Below the pieces are notes generated by a model, which was given only the letters and a program-made list of their open reading frames with translations, searched no databases and was not told the DNA's origin. This document shows, piece by piece, positions 11,546 to 21,694 of a stretch of DNA of 64,000 nt (within the stretch, counting starts at the first letter, position 1; each line of letters begins with the position of its first letter). The position numbers and the translations under genes are program-made. The stretch spans positions 186,001-250,000 of the forward strand of contig JARFXM010000001.1 in NCBI GenBank assembly GCA_029532625.1, given 5' to 3'. Source of the stretch: Lomentospora prolificans (Eukaryota; Ascomycota; Sordariomycetes; Microascales; Microascaceae).

Positions 11546-14129
11546 ATGGCATATACTTATAAGCCTCTACCATGCCCAGGTTCTATTCGGCTCGTCCAAA
11601 TCGTTCCAAGGAAACACAATGAGCCAAAGTCCTGCAAGGTGCATCTCAAGATGAGGACGGTCCCGCTCACGGTCGACCACCTCATCTTGGACCCGAAAGA
11701 CAACAGGCCCAAAATCGAAGCAACCATCAATTTTGACGACTATCTGACAATTAAGCCGGACGAAGAACGCTTCAAAGTAGTCGAGCCGGAACCGCGATTG
11801 CGGGATAGACTGGCGGAGAAGCTGAAGGGACGAGGACGGGATGCTGAGGCAAACGGACGGAAGCCGCGTGATGGCGACATTATCGGCGGGCCTGGTATAG
11901 AAGGGTTCGCTCCGGATATGCTGAGCGTGATCATTGGCGAAATGAGAGTTGGCGAGGGCGTCGAGATGCACGGAGACGGCATGTTTGCCAGTGACGACGT
12001 GAAAGCGAGAGGAAGACAGGTTCGCCCGGTTATTGTACCTCCGCAGGGCGAACCGGCGTATCGAGATCGGTTCGATTGGGGGAAGAAACATGGTCCCATG
12101 TCTGGAAATTACGTTGCCCTGTCGTACTGCTGGGGGAATCCTTCAAACATGCCTGAAATCTTGATTGACGGACAGAGTGTAAAAGTCACTCGGAATCTCG
12201 AGGCGGGCTTGAGAAGGTTTCGCGAGATGAAGATTTTCCAAGAGGGGCTGTGGATATGGATCGATGCCATATGCATCAACCAGGGTGATGAAAATGAGGT
12301 GATTTCGCAGCTTGAACTCATGGGCAATATTTACCGACAAGCGGGAAACGTCGTCATCTGGTTGGGCGAGATTGAAACTCCGGATCGCGAAGAGCTGGCT
12401 TGGAGTGCGATATCTCTCCTGCATGATATTAGCAGACACTACCGCACGGAATTCGAAAGCGCGATGGATCGCCATCATGATCCAAATGTCATCAACGCTT
12501 TTCGCAAGAGAGCGAAACTGCAACTCCAAGCAGCGCGAAAACTATGGGTTGGAGGTCAAGGACAAAAAATCCCCGATCCAAACCGGCCGGACCAAATCGC
12601 GGGCATACATGACTTCTTTAGCCGTCACTATTGGCGTCGACTGTGGGTCATCCAAGAGCTCGCCGCTACCCATCCGGGTGCTCCTGTGGTGTACGGCCGT
12701 TTCATCACTCAGTGGCGCTTCGTACGCGATGCGACGTACCTACTCAAAGACATAGAGGACAAGATACGTGAGATGGCCCCGGCGGCTCTGGAACGGTGCG
12801 GCATCGTCGCGCCGTCTGACTATTCTTTCGCCCACGTGGCGTCCATAGCCGACCTAGCCAGGCTTAGCTTTCTCGAGAGAAGAATCTCAGCAGAGTATGT
12901 GAGGCAGGTGGGAGAGGAGCAGCCGTTGGAGAATATAGGCTCCCGGTTTGGTTTACGGATGGCCCTGAACCTTGCTGCTGGTGCGGGATGCACTGTCCCG
13001 CGAGATCGCGTATATGGTCTACTGGGCATTTCTGCGTTGCCGCACCTAGGGATAATGCCGACCGCGGGGAAGGCTACGGAGGAAGTATTTAAGGAGTTTT
13101 CCAGGGCATGCTACAAAAAGGATTGGCCGCTTACCATTTTGTCTTTCTTAGATGGGTCGGGCGGGGGCGGGAAATACAAGCTCCCGTCGTGGTGTCCCAA
13201 TTTTGACCGGGATGCGGATGCGGCCCTCCATCCTCTGGAAGGAAAATGGCACGCGAATTGGAGCAGGATACACCATACACCCGCGCAGCGTTCACTCGTC
13301 TGGGGAGATGTAGAATTCGCAGACGACGATCCGAACGAGCTCTATTTTGCGGCCTACGTTGTCGATACAATCGAGGGACTTGGGGCGGTTTCTCCTCTCG
13401 ACGCGCCACATCACGACTTTGGCCATGATTTCGAAGCGGGAGTTGTTCAACCGGCCATCGCGGAGCTTAGCACTGCGGCGGGTGCTGCGGACGAGGTGAT
13501 TTACAACACGCTTGTTGGTGGTACCAAGCTGGGTGGTGACTCTGCACCGGAGAGTTTTAGGAGTCTATTGACGGCGTTCACAGGTATGACCTCGATACTT
13601 GCCCCATCACCGGGAATCTTTCTCCCCGCGGATAGACCATGGCTATCGGGGTTGCTAACAAGCTTGTACGTCATAATAACTAGAGGAGCGCCCCGCGTCA
13701 ACATCCCCTGACATTCATATCTGGGAATTTATTCAAGCTTCCCGGTCGCTCAAAATAGGTGATAAGTCTCTCGAGTCATATTTGTTGCATAATTCCACCG
13801 GAGAAACCACATCAGGAAATGATCGTCTCCATTCGGCCGAGGCAAGGCACGCAATGGAGGCGCGGACCAAAAACCGGCGACTGATCGTGACGACGGGCGG
13901 TCGCCTAGGATTGGCCCCGGTAGCGGCGCAGAAAGGCGACAAGGTCATCATCATGCACTCGCACACAGTGCCGCTGATTCTACGGGCGACGAGCGAGAGC
14001 GGGTGGAATGTGCGCGGCCACTTGGTTGGAGAGGCGTACGTATCCGGGCTGATGCACGGCGAAGCATTAGAAAAGCAACGAGCGGCGCAAGATGATTCCG
14101 CGGAGCTGTATCGCTGCCACGTTACCTAG
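11546..14129 (+). CDS. HET-domain (heterokaryon incompatibility) protein
   Basis: Exons 11546-13583 and 13684-14129, with a 100-nt intron (GTATGA...AACTAG, branch GCTAACA), give 827 residues. The HET domain begins with YVALSYCWG at about residue 189 and continues with LWIWIDAICINQ (about 235) and NVVIWLGE. The second exon restores the usual C-terminal block of these proteins: GLAPVAAQKGDKV, then VGEAYVSGLMHGEAL. Without the splice the frame ends about 150 residues early and this block is lost. An unusual segment of about 110 charged residues lies between the first strand (IRLVQIVP) and the HET core. HET domains trigger incompatibility cell death in fungi and share a fold with TIR domains. The partner of this one is unknown. 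It is isolated from other recognition genes by an MFS transporter. Confidence 0.88.
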
Positions 14130-15410
14130 ACCTGAGAGATTTGAAATCAATGGCCAAGTCTTTTGTCTTTTTGCTGGCATTGTTCGGAGGGGTGGACGCC
14201 GGCCGAGAAAAGGGGCGGGGGGGGGGTTCGAAGGTGAAATTAGTCGCTGGCAGCAAGATGACCACCGCCAGCGTGGGCCAGCCGGTCCGATGCACTTCGA
14301 CACTCTGCCAGCCCTCATTTGGTCGGGCCCACAGCACCTCCTCAGTGGAACCGCGGTTAGCTGGCACTTTTTAGGGAGCCACCGACGAAAGCTTGATGAA
14401 GGCGGAGCCCCTTCCCCACGGATGAGTGGGGAGCCGGAGATAAGCTGACGATTAGAAGGCGAAGGGCGAGAAACTAGTTGAGGGAGGAAATCTTGGGTAG
14501 GGGGAGCCAGCTCGAATTGAACTGTGCTCGGCCAGCACAACACGTCGATTATTATTATAGTGGAAAACCCTCTGTTTTGGACAGGACGGCTCGTTCCCGA
14601 CGACTCGGCCGAGGGCGGGCGGGGCAGTTGGTTTGGCAGGCTGGCTACTGGGAATTTGATACAACATTCGAGTCACTAACACTGGTAGATGGCGCAAAGT
14701 TATGAGTCAGTATCCTTACCCCCGGTTGCACTCGGCTTGTTGACACAGCGCAAAAAAAGGTACGTGCTAATAGTGTCAAGTCTTGGTCGCTGGCACCAGC
14801 AGAAGCACCCCAAAACAAAGAGAGCTAGCTCCAACATCCCCGCGCGTGAGAATGTCAAAACATTATTAATGCTCCTGGACGGAAGCGGGTTAGTCCAACA
14901 AGATCCACCACTGGCTGGCTCAAGTGTTGCCTCGGCCAGCCAGGCGCCAGGCCAGCCAGCGGGGGAAGACAAGCCTGCCTCGCAGTGGCACTGTGATCCT
15001 TAGGCCAATATGCCGGGGAAAGTGCCGCCGTGCCGCGAGCTTTGGCTGCTTTCCATTGCGCTCCTTCCAACCTTGGATGACTCTTTGAACGAAGACGCGA
15101 TGCTTCTGATTCGGAGACGGGGGCTTTTGGCCAATGAGAATATCCCGATTTGGCAAGATGCAAGATGCGATCCACTCCCGAGAATGAGTGCCGTGTGCGT
15201 GGTGAATTTACATTTGTAAGGGCGTGCGTAGTTAACAGTGTATGATGGCCCTGCATTTTTTTTTTGTTCTTTTTCGTCTTTCTGTTCAAAGAAGATATTT
15301 TATCCACCTCGACCCTTACCAGATACACCAAAGCCCAGATGCCGATGAGTGTTCTTTAATTGAATATTAGAGCATTCCTCACTGCGGCTCATAGCATCGC
15401 TGGCTTCACG
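14130..15410. other. Intergenic, nothing recognised
   Basis: 1.3 kb between the HET gene and the transporter. It has a G-rich run near 14217-14226 and a T tract just before the transporter (about 15256-15265). No gene or RNA is evident. Confidence 0.45.
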
Positions 15411-17135
15411 ATGTCTCCGCACGGGAATGACGTCGTCCCCATACCCACGGTCATAGATGGCGTTGCCGAACACGCGGACGAGCCCTCAAAGGAATTGAAG
15501 AAGGACGAGTACTCGGCTCAAAATCCAGGCGCGCCACCCGCCGACCAAGACAGCGAGCCCGAGAATGGCTACGACTACATCCCGCTCACCATCGAGGCTC
15601 TCGAAAAGTCCACATCGATTTCCGAATTATTACGTGCCAAGGGCTGTTCCAACCCAGGCTGGGCCGATTCCCTAGCCAAGGGAAACCCCAAGTTCGACTC
15701 GCCGTTCGAATGGACCTCTCAGAAAAAGCTTCGGATCCTATCCGGCCCGTTTTTCGCCTCCACCCTCGCCGCCTATTCTGCCGGCTCCTACGCCATGGGC
15801 GCGCAACCTCTGATGGACAGGTGGAATGTAGGAAACACGGTGTTTAATATCGGAATTACGATGTTCGTCCTTGGATTTGGATTCACGCCCATGATTCTTG
15901 CCCCCGTCAGTGAAAATTACGGTCGGTACTGGGTCTTCGTGGGTGCGGGTATCGTCTTCACCCTCGGCACTCTGGGCTGTGCCCTCACCGATTCCCTCGC
16001 CGGTATGCTCGTCGCTCGCCTGGTCACCGGCTGCGGTGCTTCGGTTTTTGCTACTTTGACCGCCGGTGTGGTAAGCGACGTATACCACAAGCAGGATCGA
16101 AATACGCCAATGACCCTGTACGCTCTTACCGTCATGACGGGCACCGGCCTTGGTCCTCTAATCAGCGGTGTCCTTGTAGATGCACTCAGTTGGCGTTGGA
16201 TTTTCTACCTACAGATTATCCTCGTCGGCACCAATACCGTCATCATTCTCTTCTTCTTTACTGAAACGCGAGCCAACGTCGTGTTGGAGAGGTTGTGCGA
16301 CGCCCTAAACGACCACTACGAAACCGTAATCGGCCCCGACCCGGGAAGGACCCGAGGCCAGCCCATTCGATTCTCCGTACAAGTCGTACAGCAAAAATTC
16401 ACCGTCGCCGTTATTTGGCGCAGCTTCGCCTTCCCTCTACGCCTCCTTGTCACCGAATCCGTCGTCTTTTGGTTCTCTGCCTGGGCTTCCTTCGCATGGG
16501 CGATCCTATACCTCCAATTCAACAGTATCGGCATCGTCTTCCGGGAAACATATGGCTTCACCACGACGGAACTCGGCGCCATCTACACCGCCGTCATCGT
16601 CGGATCCATTTTAGTCGCCGTTATTAGCATCGGCGGGGACCCGATCCTCTGTCGGATCTGGCCCGAGCGCATGGCCACGCCCGAAGGACGCCTCCTTCCA
16701 TCCTGTCTCGAGTCTACCATGCTGCCGATTGGCCTCTTTTGGTTTGGATGGAGCGCCCAAGCAGGAGCGCACTGGATCGTTCCCACTCTCGCCATCGGAG
16801 CCTGCACCGTCGGCATCTTCAGCATCTATCTCGCCGTGTTCAATTATCTCGCCGATACCTATCACCGATATGCCTCTTCCGCCCTCGCAGCCCAGAGCAT
16901 GTGTCGCAACCTGCTTGCCGGTGTATTTCCACTCATAACACATCTCATGTTCCATAATCTCACCTATGGCGCTGCGAGTAGTTTGTTGGGGGGGATCGGG
17001 TTCTTGTTGACCGGTGTTCCTTGGCTTCTGTGTATATTTGGCGAGACCGTTCGGGCGCGAAGTCCTTTTGCCAGTGATATCAAGGGAGGAGACTTGGAGG
17101 AGGAAGTAGAACAACGCAATAGTGAGGAGGTGTAA
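15411..17135 (+). CDS. MFS drug:H+ antiporter (DHA1 type)
   Basis: Single exon, 574 residues from the first ATG at 15411; the frame is open a little further 5' but only to a TTG. An acidic cytosolic N-tail of about 100 residues is followed by roughly 12 hydrophobic helices. The motifs APVSENYGRYWVF (after helix 2) and VARLVTGCGAS, then GVVSDVYHKQDR, are those of the DHA1 branch of the major facilitator superfamily. Such plasma-membrane carriers export small toxic compounds or secondary metabolites in exchange for protons. No biosynthetic gene adjoins it, so a cluster role is not indicated. The specific substrate cannot be told from sequence. Confidence 0.92.
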   Translation: MSPHGNDVVPIPTVIDGVAEHADEPSKELKKDEYSAQNPGAPPADQDSEPENGYDYIPLTIEALEKSTSISELLRAKGCSNPGWADSLAKGNPKFDSPFEWTSQKKLRILSGPFFASTLAAYSAGSYAMGAQPLMDRWNVGNTVFNIGITMFVLGFGFTPMILAPVSENYGRYWVFVGAGIVFTLGTLGCALTDSLAGMLVARLVTGCGASVFATLTAGVVSDVYHKQDRNTPMTLYALTVMTGTGLGPLISGVLVDALSWRWIFYLQIILVGTNTVIILFFFTETRANVVLERLCDALNDHYETVIGPDPGRTRGQPIRFSVQVVQQKFTVAVIWRSFAFPLRLLVTESVVFWFSAWASFAWAILYLQFNSIGIVFRETYGFTTTELGAIYTAVIVGSILVAVISIGGDPILCRIWPERMATPEGRLLPSCLESTMLPIGLFWFGWSAQAGAHWIVPTLAIGACTVGIFSIYLAVFNYLADTYHRYASSALAAQSMCRNLLAGVFPLITHLMFHNLTYGAASSLLGGIGFLLTGVPWLLCIFGETVRARSPFASDIKGGDLEEEVEQRNSEEV

Positions 17136-19012
17136 GGGTCCTGTTTCTGGCCCAACCGTTATTCTTCCTGAGGCGATGCATGTTTTGATGTCATGTCATC
17201 AGTCATATACGCTAGAACACTTGCTGAAATAGATTTCAGTCGGGTTATTATTAATGGAATAATGTGTGTAATGTCTCTCTAAATTCCCTGCTCTAATACG
17301 GCGCATCATTTCCGGCATAATGCCGACCCTCTCTTCGGTGACCCTCTCGTCCATCTCTAACCCGAAAACGACGCCCGCAGCAGTTTTCTTGTGAGCCATA
17401 CGGCCTCTTCCACACCCCAGCTGGCCTTCACAGAACCACGGACGCAGCATTAGATTCACAAAGCACCTTGGTCCCAGTCACACAGCACTGTCCAAACCGC
17501 GGCTCACAATGTTTAATACAACAAACCCTTCTGGCTCAAATCGCAGTCTGACCCACTCGACGCCCTCCGAATCTCCATCCACTCGCTGGGGCACGACCCG
17601 GAGCAGAACGGATCCCTATCAAGCCACCCCTGCGTATATGTCTGGCGCGGAAGACTGCAAGTGACAATCGACACGGTAGCGCCGATCGGCGTTTTCCTGC
17701 CCGGTGCGGCTGTGCATTGCCGACGTGACGCATGCACGATCGCCCGGGCGCGGTTCACGCCAGATGAACTCTTGTTTACAAAGGTCTGGCCCCATGTGTC
17801 CGCCGATCCACTGGATGCGGGAGGACGCGGTGGCGTTGTCGGCCTGGGCTGCCGTGCGGCTGCTTGGGGGGACGCATCTTATCTAGCCACCCTAAATCTG
17901 AATATATTCTAGCAATCTTTTATTAGGAGTAGGGTATACATTTAGATTCTGTAGGAACAATTTTACATCAGGTAATCGAGGTGCTAGGCTAAACCATCAT
18001 TGTTCGTAGTTAATCTAGAAATTAACATAAATAGTTCTATAAGGCATGGTATCCGCTATCGTAATGAAGTTCTAATGGTCCGCAATGTGAGCACGCGTTT
18101 TTGTGCCCAGATAGTTCTATACATTTTACCACCGATAAGCGATTGTGTATAGTAAGCACAAGACACGCCTGTAAAGTAACATCCAATGCCAACACTCTCC
18201 AAGCTGGTTCTTTCCTATATCGGGATATTAGTGTCACTCGATATAAGTCTAAAATGTAAGAAATTGATACTACTAAGAGTATTCACTGTTGAATTTCTTG
18301 CAGTTATTGTAGACAAAATTTATCGTAGCGATTTACCTAACCTCTCCCGTTGTCTATTCCTGGACGGATCTATTTTTTCCAAGTTATCCACAATTCTCTT
18401 ACAACTATCAATCCTGTGTACCCGGAAATAGTTTCTAACCAAATCTGTAATCGTCTCTCCAAAGTGTTCCCAAGCGCCGAATCTGTCCCTAGGTGCGATT
18501 GAGCCTCCCGAACCACCACACATCGAACCCGGCGAAACCGCGAGATCTTCCTCCGAGGTAAGATCGCTTCACCGATGGTGGGAGCCGACCTGCATAGAGA
18601 GAGTGAGAACCCGGACGATAATAAGAAAGAGTACAAAACATCTCTTTGAACATTGAAGACATTATGAAAAAAGTCATAGCAAATCTGGAGCGTGGGACCC
18701 AGTGATCAGTGGTGGGATCGGCTCTTCGATTGTTGATAAGTGGTACGAGGCTTTTGGAGGCCATTACAACAAGGCAGCAACAGGAAATTAGGTTGGGGTA
18801 CGGCTTATGGGATATAAGAGATAACCAGGACGTTATAAAGCATTGTGGAATGATACTCGGCCTACTAGACTAGTTGCAATAGCAGCGATGCAAGACCAAT
18901 TGATGGGATCACTGTACGAAAGGCGGAGTGGGTCTCAAGGAATAAAGATGGAGGAATCGGAACGGTCCCGATGGAACCCAACATAAGCATTCCGAGGCTG
19001 ACGGGTCACCAC
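17136..19012. other. Intergenic, partly AT-rich
   Basis: From about 17900 to 19000 the DNA is AT-rich and carries no recognised gene. An open frame without ATG at 17517-17912 (+) is noted among the findings. The last part holds the 5' flank of the tRNA gene. Confidence 0.4.
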
Positions 19013-19108
19013 GGTCGGTTAGCTCAGTTGGTTAGAGCGTGGTACTAATAAACTATCCGGTTTATCAAGTAAATGCCAAGGTCATGAGTTCGACCCTCAT
19101 ACTGACCA
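19013..19108 (+). tRNA. tRNA-Ile(AAU): tRNA-Ile(AAU) with a 22-nt intron
   Basis: The cloverleaf folds fully. The acceptor stem is GGTCGGT with ACTGACC (one G-U pair) and discriminator A at 19108. The D-arm is GCTC...GAGC, the anticodon stem TGGTA with TGCCA, and the T-arm ATGAG-TTCGACC-CTCAT. The anticodon AAT is at 19047-19049. A 22-nt intron, 19051-19072, sits after position 37, the canonical place for nuclear tRNA introns. The mature RNA is 74 nt before CCA addition. Internal promoter boxes (TTAGCTCAGTTGGTTAG and GAGTTCGACCC) are intact. Confidence 0.97.
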
Positions 19109-19119
19109 TTATCAACCAC

Positions 19120-19125
19120 TTTTTT
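19120..19125 (+). terminator. RNA polymerase III terminator
   Basis: Six T residues lie 11 nt after the tRNA 3' end. This is the normal Pol III stop signal. Confidence 0.8.
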
Positions 19126-19265
19126 GGCCCTTTACTTTTGCTTACTACTATAATAGTATTAGCCTTTACTTGCTCGCTCCTTCGACTATGTTCACATTTG
19201 ACCTTGAGCTCTGGTGACAACTGCATCGAATTTTCTTTTTGCATTTGTCCACTCCGCTCTATGTT

Positions 19266-21049
19266 TTACCAGTCTTGTCTCGTCTCAGCCAAGTATCCTT
19301 CCACATATTCGCTATGTCTTTGGTGAATAAAATGACACTTCCCAGCGAGATTCAGACATAGATCTGCACGAATCTCGGCCCCCCTTCCAATTAGTTTAAA
19401 CTCCTCCGCTATATCTGAAGACGCCACGATCAAGACTTTTAAGCAACTGCGTTCCTCGCTCTCATCTATGGCAGTCATAATCTTTCCTAGAACTGACATG
19501 AGGCTCGCGCTGTTAACAAACCAGTCCACTCGATCGATGAAGAGCCAGACTCTACCATGGCCCTGCATCAACTTGACGAGGAGATCCTTCAAGTGGGAAA
19601 TATTATCATCAAAGGTGCTTTCACGCGCCTGACTAGACGTCGGCTCACTTGCGGGAAGCGCTCTTCGAATCCAGTCCTCCCTTAGTCGTTTCGGGTCGAC
19701 TGCGAGGATCTGATATATCAGATCCGTCAAGATCATCTTAACTCCAACACGCTCAAACCTAGAACTGGCCCTGCAACAGAATAGTAATACCGGGTCACGG
19801 CCAGTCCGACATTCATCGTGGATGGAAAACAAGCCTGGTGATAACCAGCAATGCAGCTCTTGGTGCTCCTCGGTCTCACCGCTAATGAGAAGGAGGCTAG
19901 AGTGATTGCTCGATTTCCATCGCTGGAACGCTTCCGTCGTCGTCAAGTCCTCGACTCGCAAGCCAGGGCAATTGTTGAAGCCATACTCGAACAGGGCGTT
20001 CAGATCATTCCGGTACATATCAATTAGGGTGTCTTCCTGATGTTTGTGCCTGAGCTTGGCCTTCAAGGTGCCAAGCAGTTCCAGATCTGATCTCACAGCC
20101 GAATCTAGCACAGCGAAGAGGTATTATTAGCCGGCAACTAGAGTCAGATTGCAGATAGCTTTGTTAGCCAAGGCTAACTTACCCTCTTCTAGCTTGTTGG
20201 TGTTTTCAGTATACTTTTCGACCTGTTTTAGCCGTACTTCGATGTCATGAATCCGCTTTTGTGTGAGGATCGTGCACCTGGCGCGAACGTTGCGAATCAC
20301 AGCATCTAACTCGTCGGCTGCTCGTTTCACCTTGAGTTCTGGAGGTTCTGTAAATCCTTTGAGCACGCGTTTCCAGCGAGGGGCAAGGTAGTAGAATGAT
20401 GCTTGGATAGAGAAGACGTAGGTCTTGTGGTATGTGTCCCTGATCTGATCTTCGAGCTCGCGGTCGTCCTTGTGGATATCGTGCGAGATTTGCAGCTCAG
20501 ATGCTTGAAGGCTGATCTTTTCAAGTGTTTCATCGAGTATGTCTTCCTTTACTTTCTTATTGGATGACACCTACACCTCGTTAGTTCACTTTCCGCTTCG
20601 GGTCATTGTCGAAATGTGACTGTGACGGGATTGGAGAGCCATATTATTACCACAATGAGCATAGACAGAGCCTGGCAGGCTGTACTCGCAGCTGGCTCGG
20701 AGGAAGCTGCTAGAGATACCAAGTCTCCGTATATTTTGAGATACACGTTCAGTTTTTCCAGCAAATCTTGGGCCCTGCGGCCAATCTTGCTCGCAAGGGC
20801 GGGACTGGTGTGATGGGCTTGTTGGGCAGCAAGTGCTCCTCCCAGCCTCTCACCCACGAGGGCCCGAACCTTGTCCAAATCCGATGGTAAGTCATCAAGA
20901 TTTATGGCAGCGCCTTTCTTCCCGTACAGTTTAATGAGCTCCTGAAGGTCGGATGTCGAGCGCTCCGTTGAGCGAGTTGTTTCCGAGCCATCGTCAGCCT
21001 TTCCCCGTAATGATCGGGCGTCTGGGCCCTTAATACTGCCAGTTTTCAT
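19266..21049 (-). CDS. NLR-like protein without a P-loop
   Basis: Three exons, 21049-20651, 20570-20183 and 20104-19266, with introns of 80 and 78 nt (branch ACTAACG and GCTAATA), give 541 residues. The N-terminal half is helical and charged, and resembles the DUF7708-type domain found at the front of fungal NLR/STAND proteins. The second half resembles a NACHT-like ATPase core: SSLLLISGETEEHQ stands where a Walker A loop would be, but has no GxxxxGK[ST]. A Walker-B-like GRVWLFIDRVDWF follows. I recall similar fungal proteins that also lack the P-loop, so this may be a real subfamily trait and not damage. No C-terminal repeats are present. It is divergently transcribed from the AAA+ ATPase at 21695 and ends 158 nt from the tRNA gene. 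Confidence 0.68.
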
Positions 21050-21694
21050 TAATTGTTGGTGGTTATTGCTCCAGCATAGTCAAGTTTTCGGGCTGCATCA
21101 GCGAAACGAGCGGAAAAAAAAAAAAAAAAAAAAAAAAAAACCCGCCTCCGGGCCCAGATTTCAAAGTTGAATCTCCCCTGTCAGTCGACCAGCCACGAAT
21201 ATTTAGGGTGGGGGAGGTGTCAGTGAGGAGGCATGGGCTATTTTATTTGCATCCGCCAGCACACTAATCCATCGGGATGCATGATCCTTCACGCGCATAT
21301 ACTTCGTACTAGCCAGTAGTATCTTACCTTGGGATTTTATGGGCTGTGCAAGCTGTGCAATGCAACTCTGCCGCGACGCAGTGTCAGCGGCACGCTCCAT
21401 TCCAACACCCCAATTCGGCAAGGGGAACAACCCATCAATTGGATTGTCGTTGGCCAGCATGAAGAACTTACCCCAGCCTCCCGAGTGACTTACGTGCTGT
21501 TTTGAATGCGGGATCGGGCCAACTTCTTGTTCTCCTCATCTTTCAATCGACTCCGTCAACTTTCGTGTGACCTTGCACAGCTGCGACCCCCTACGAAGCG
21601 CTATTTCACGATCGCACCCTCGCGGTTTTTTCTTTTGTCCTTCTTTTTTCTTTCTTTTTTTCTCTTTGCTTTTGCTTCTCCTTCGCACGGCGAC
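21050..21694. promoter_or_regulatory. Shared divergent promoter region with A27 tract
   Basis: 645 bp separate the start codons of the NLR-like gene (-) and the AAA+ ATPase (+). A perfect run of 27 A lies at 21114-21140. A strongly pyrimidine-rich leader (about 21620-21685, mostly T and C) lies just before the ATPase ATG, as is common for well-transcribed fungal genes. A joint control region is an inference from layout. Confidence 0.5.

Noticed and set aside
18510..18560. GGGTTCGATGT on the minus strand, possible tRNA
   Set aside because: No matching T-stem and no anticodon arm.
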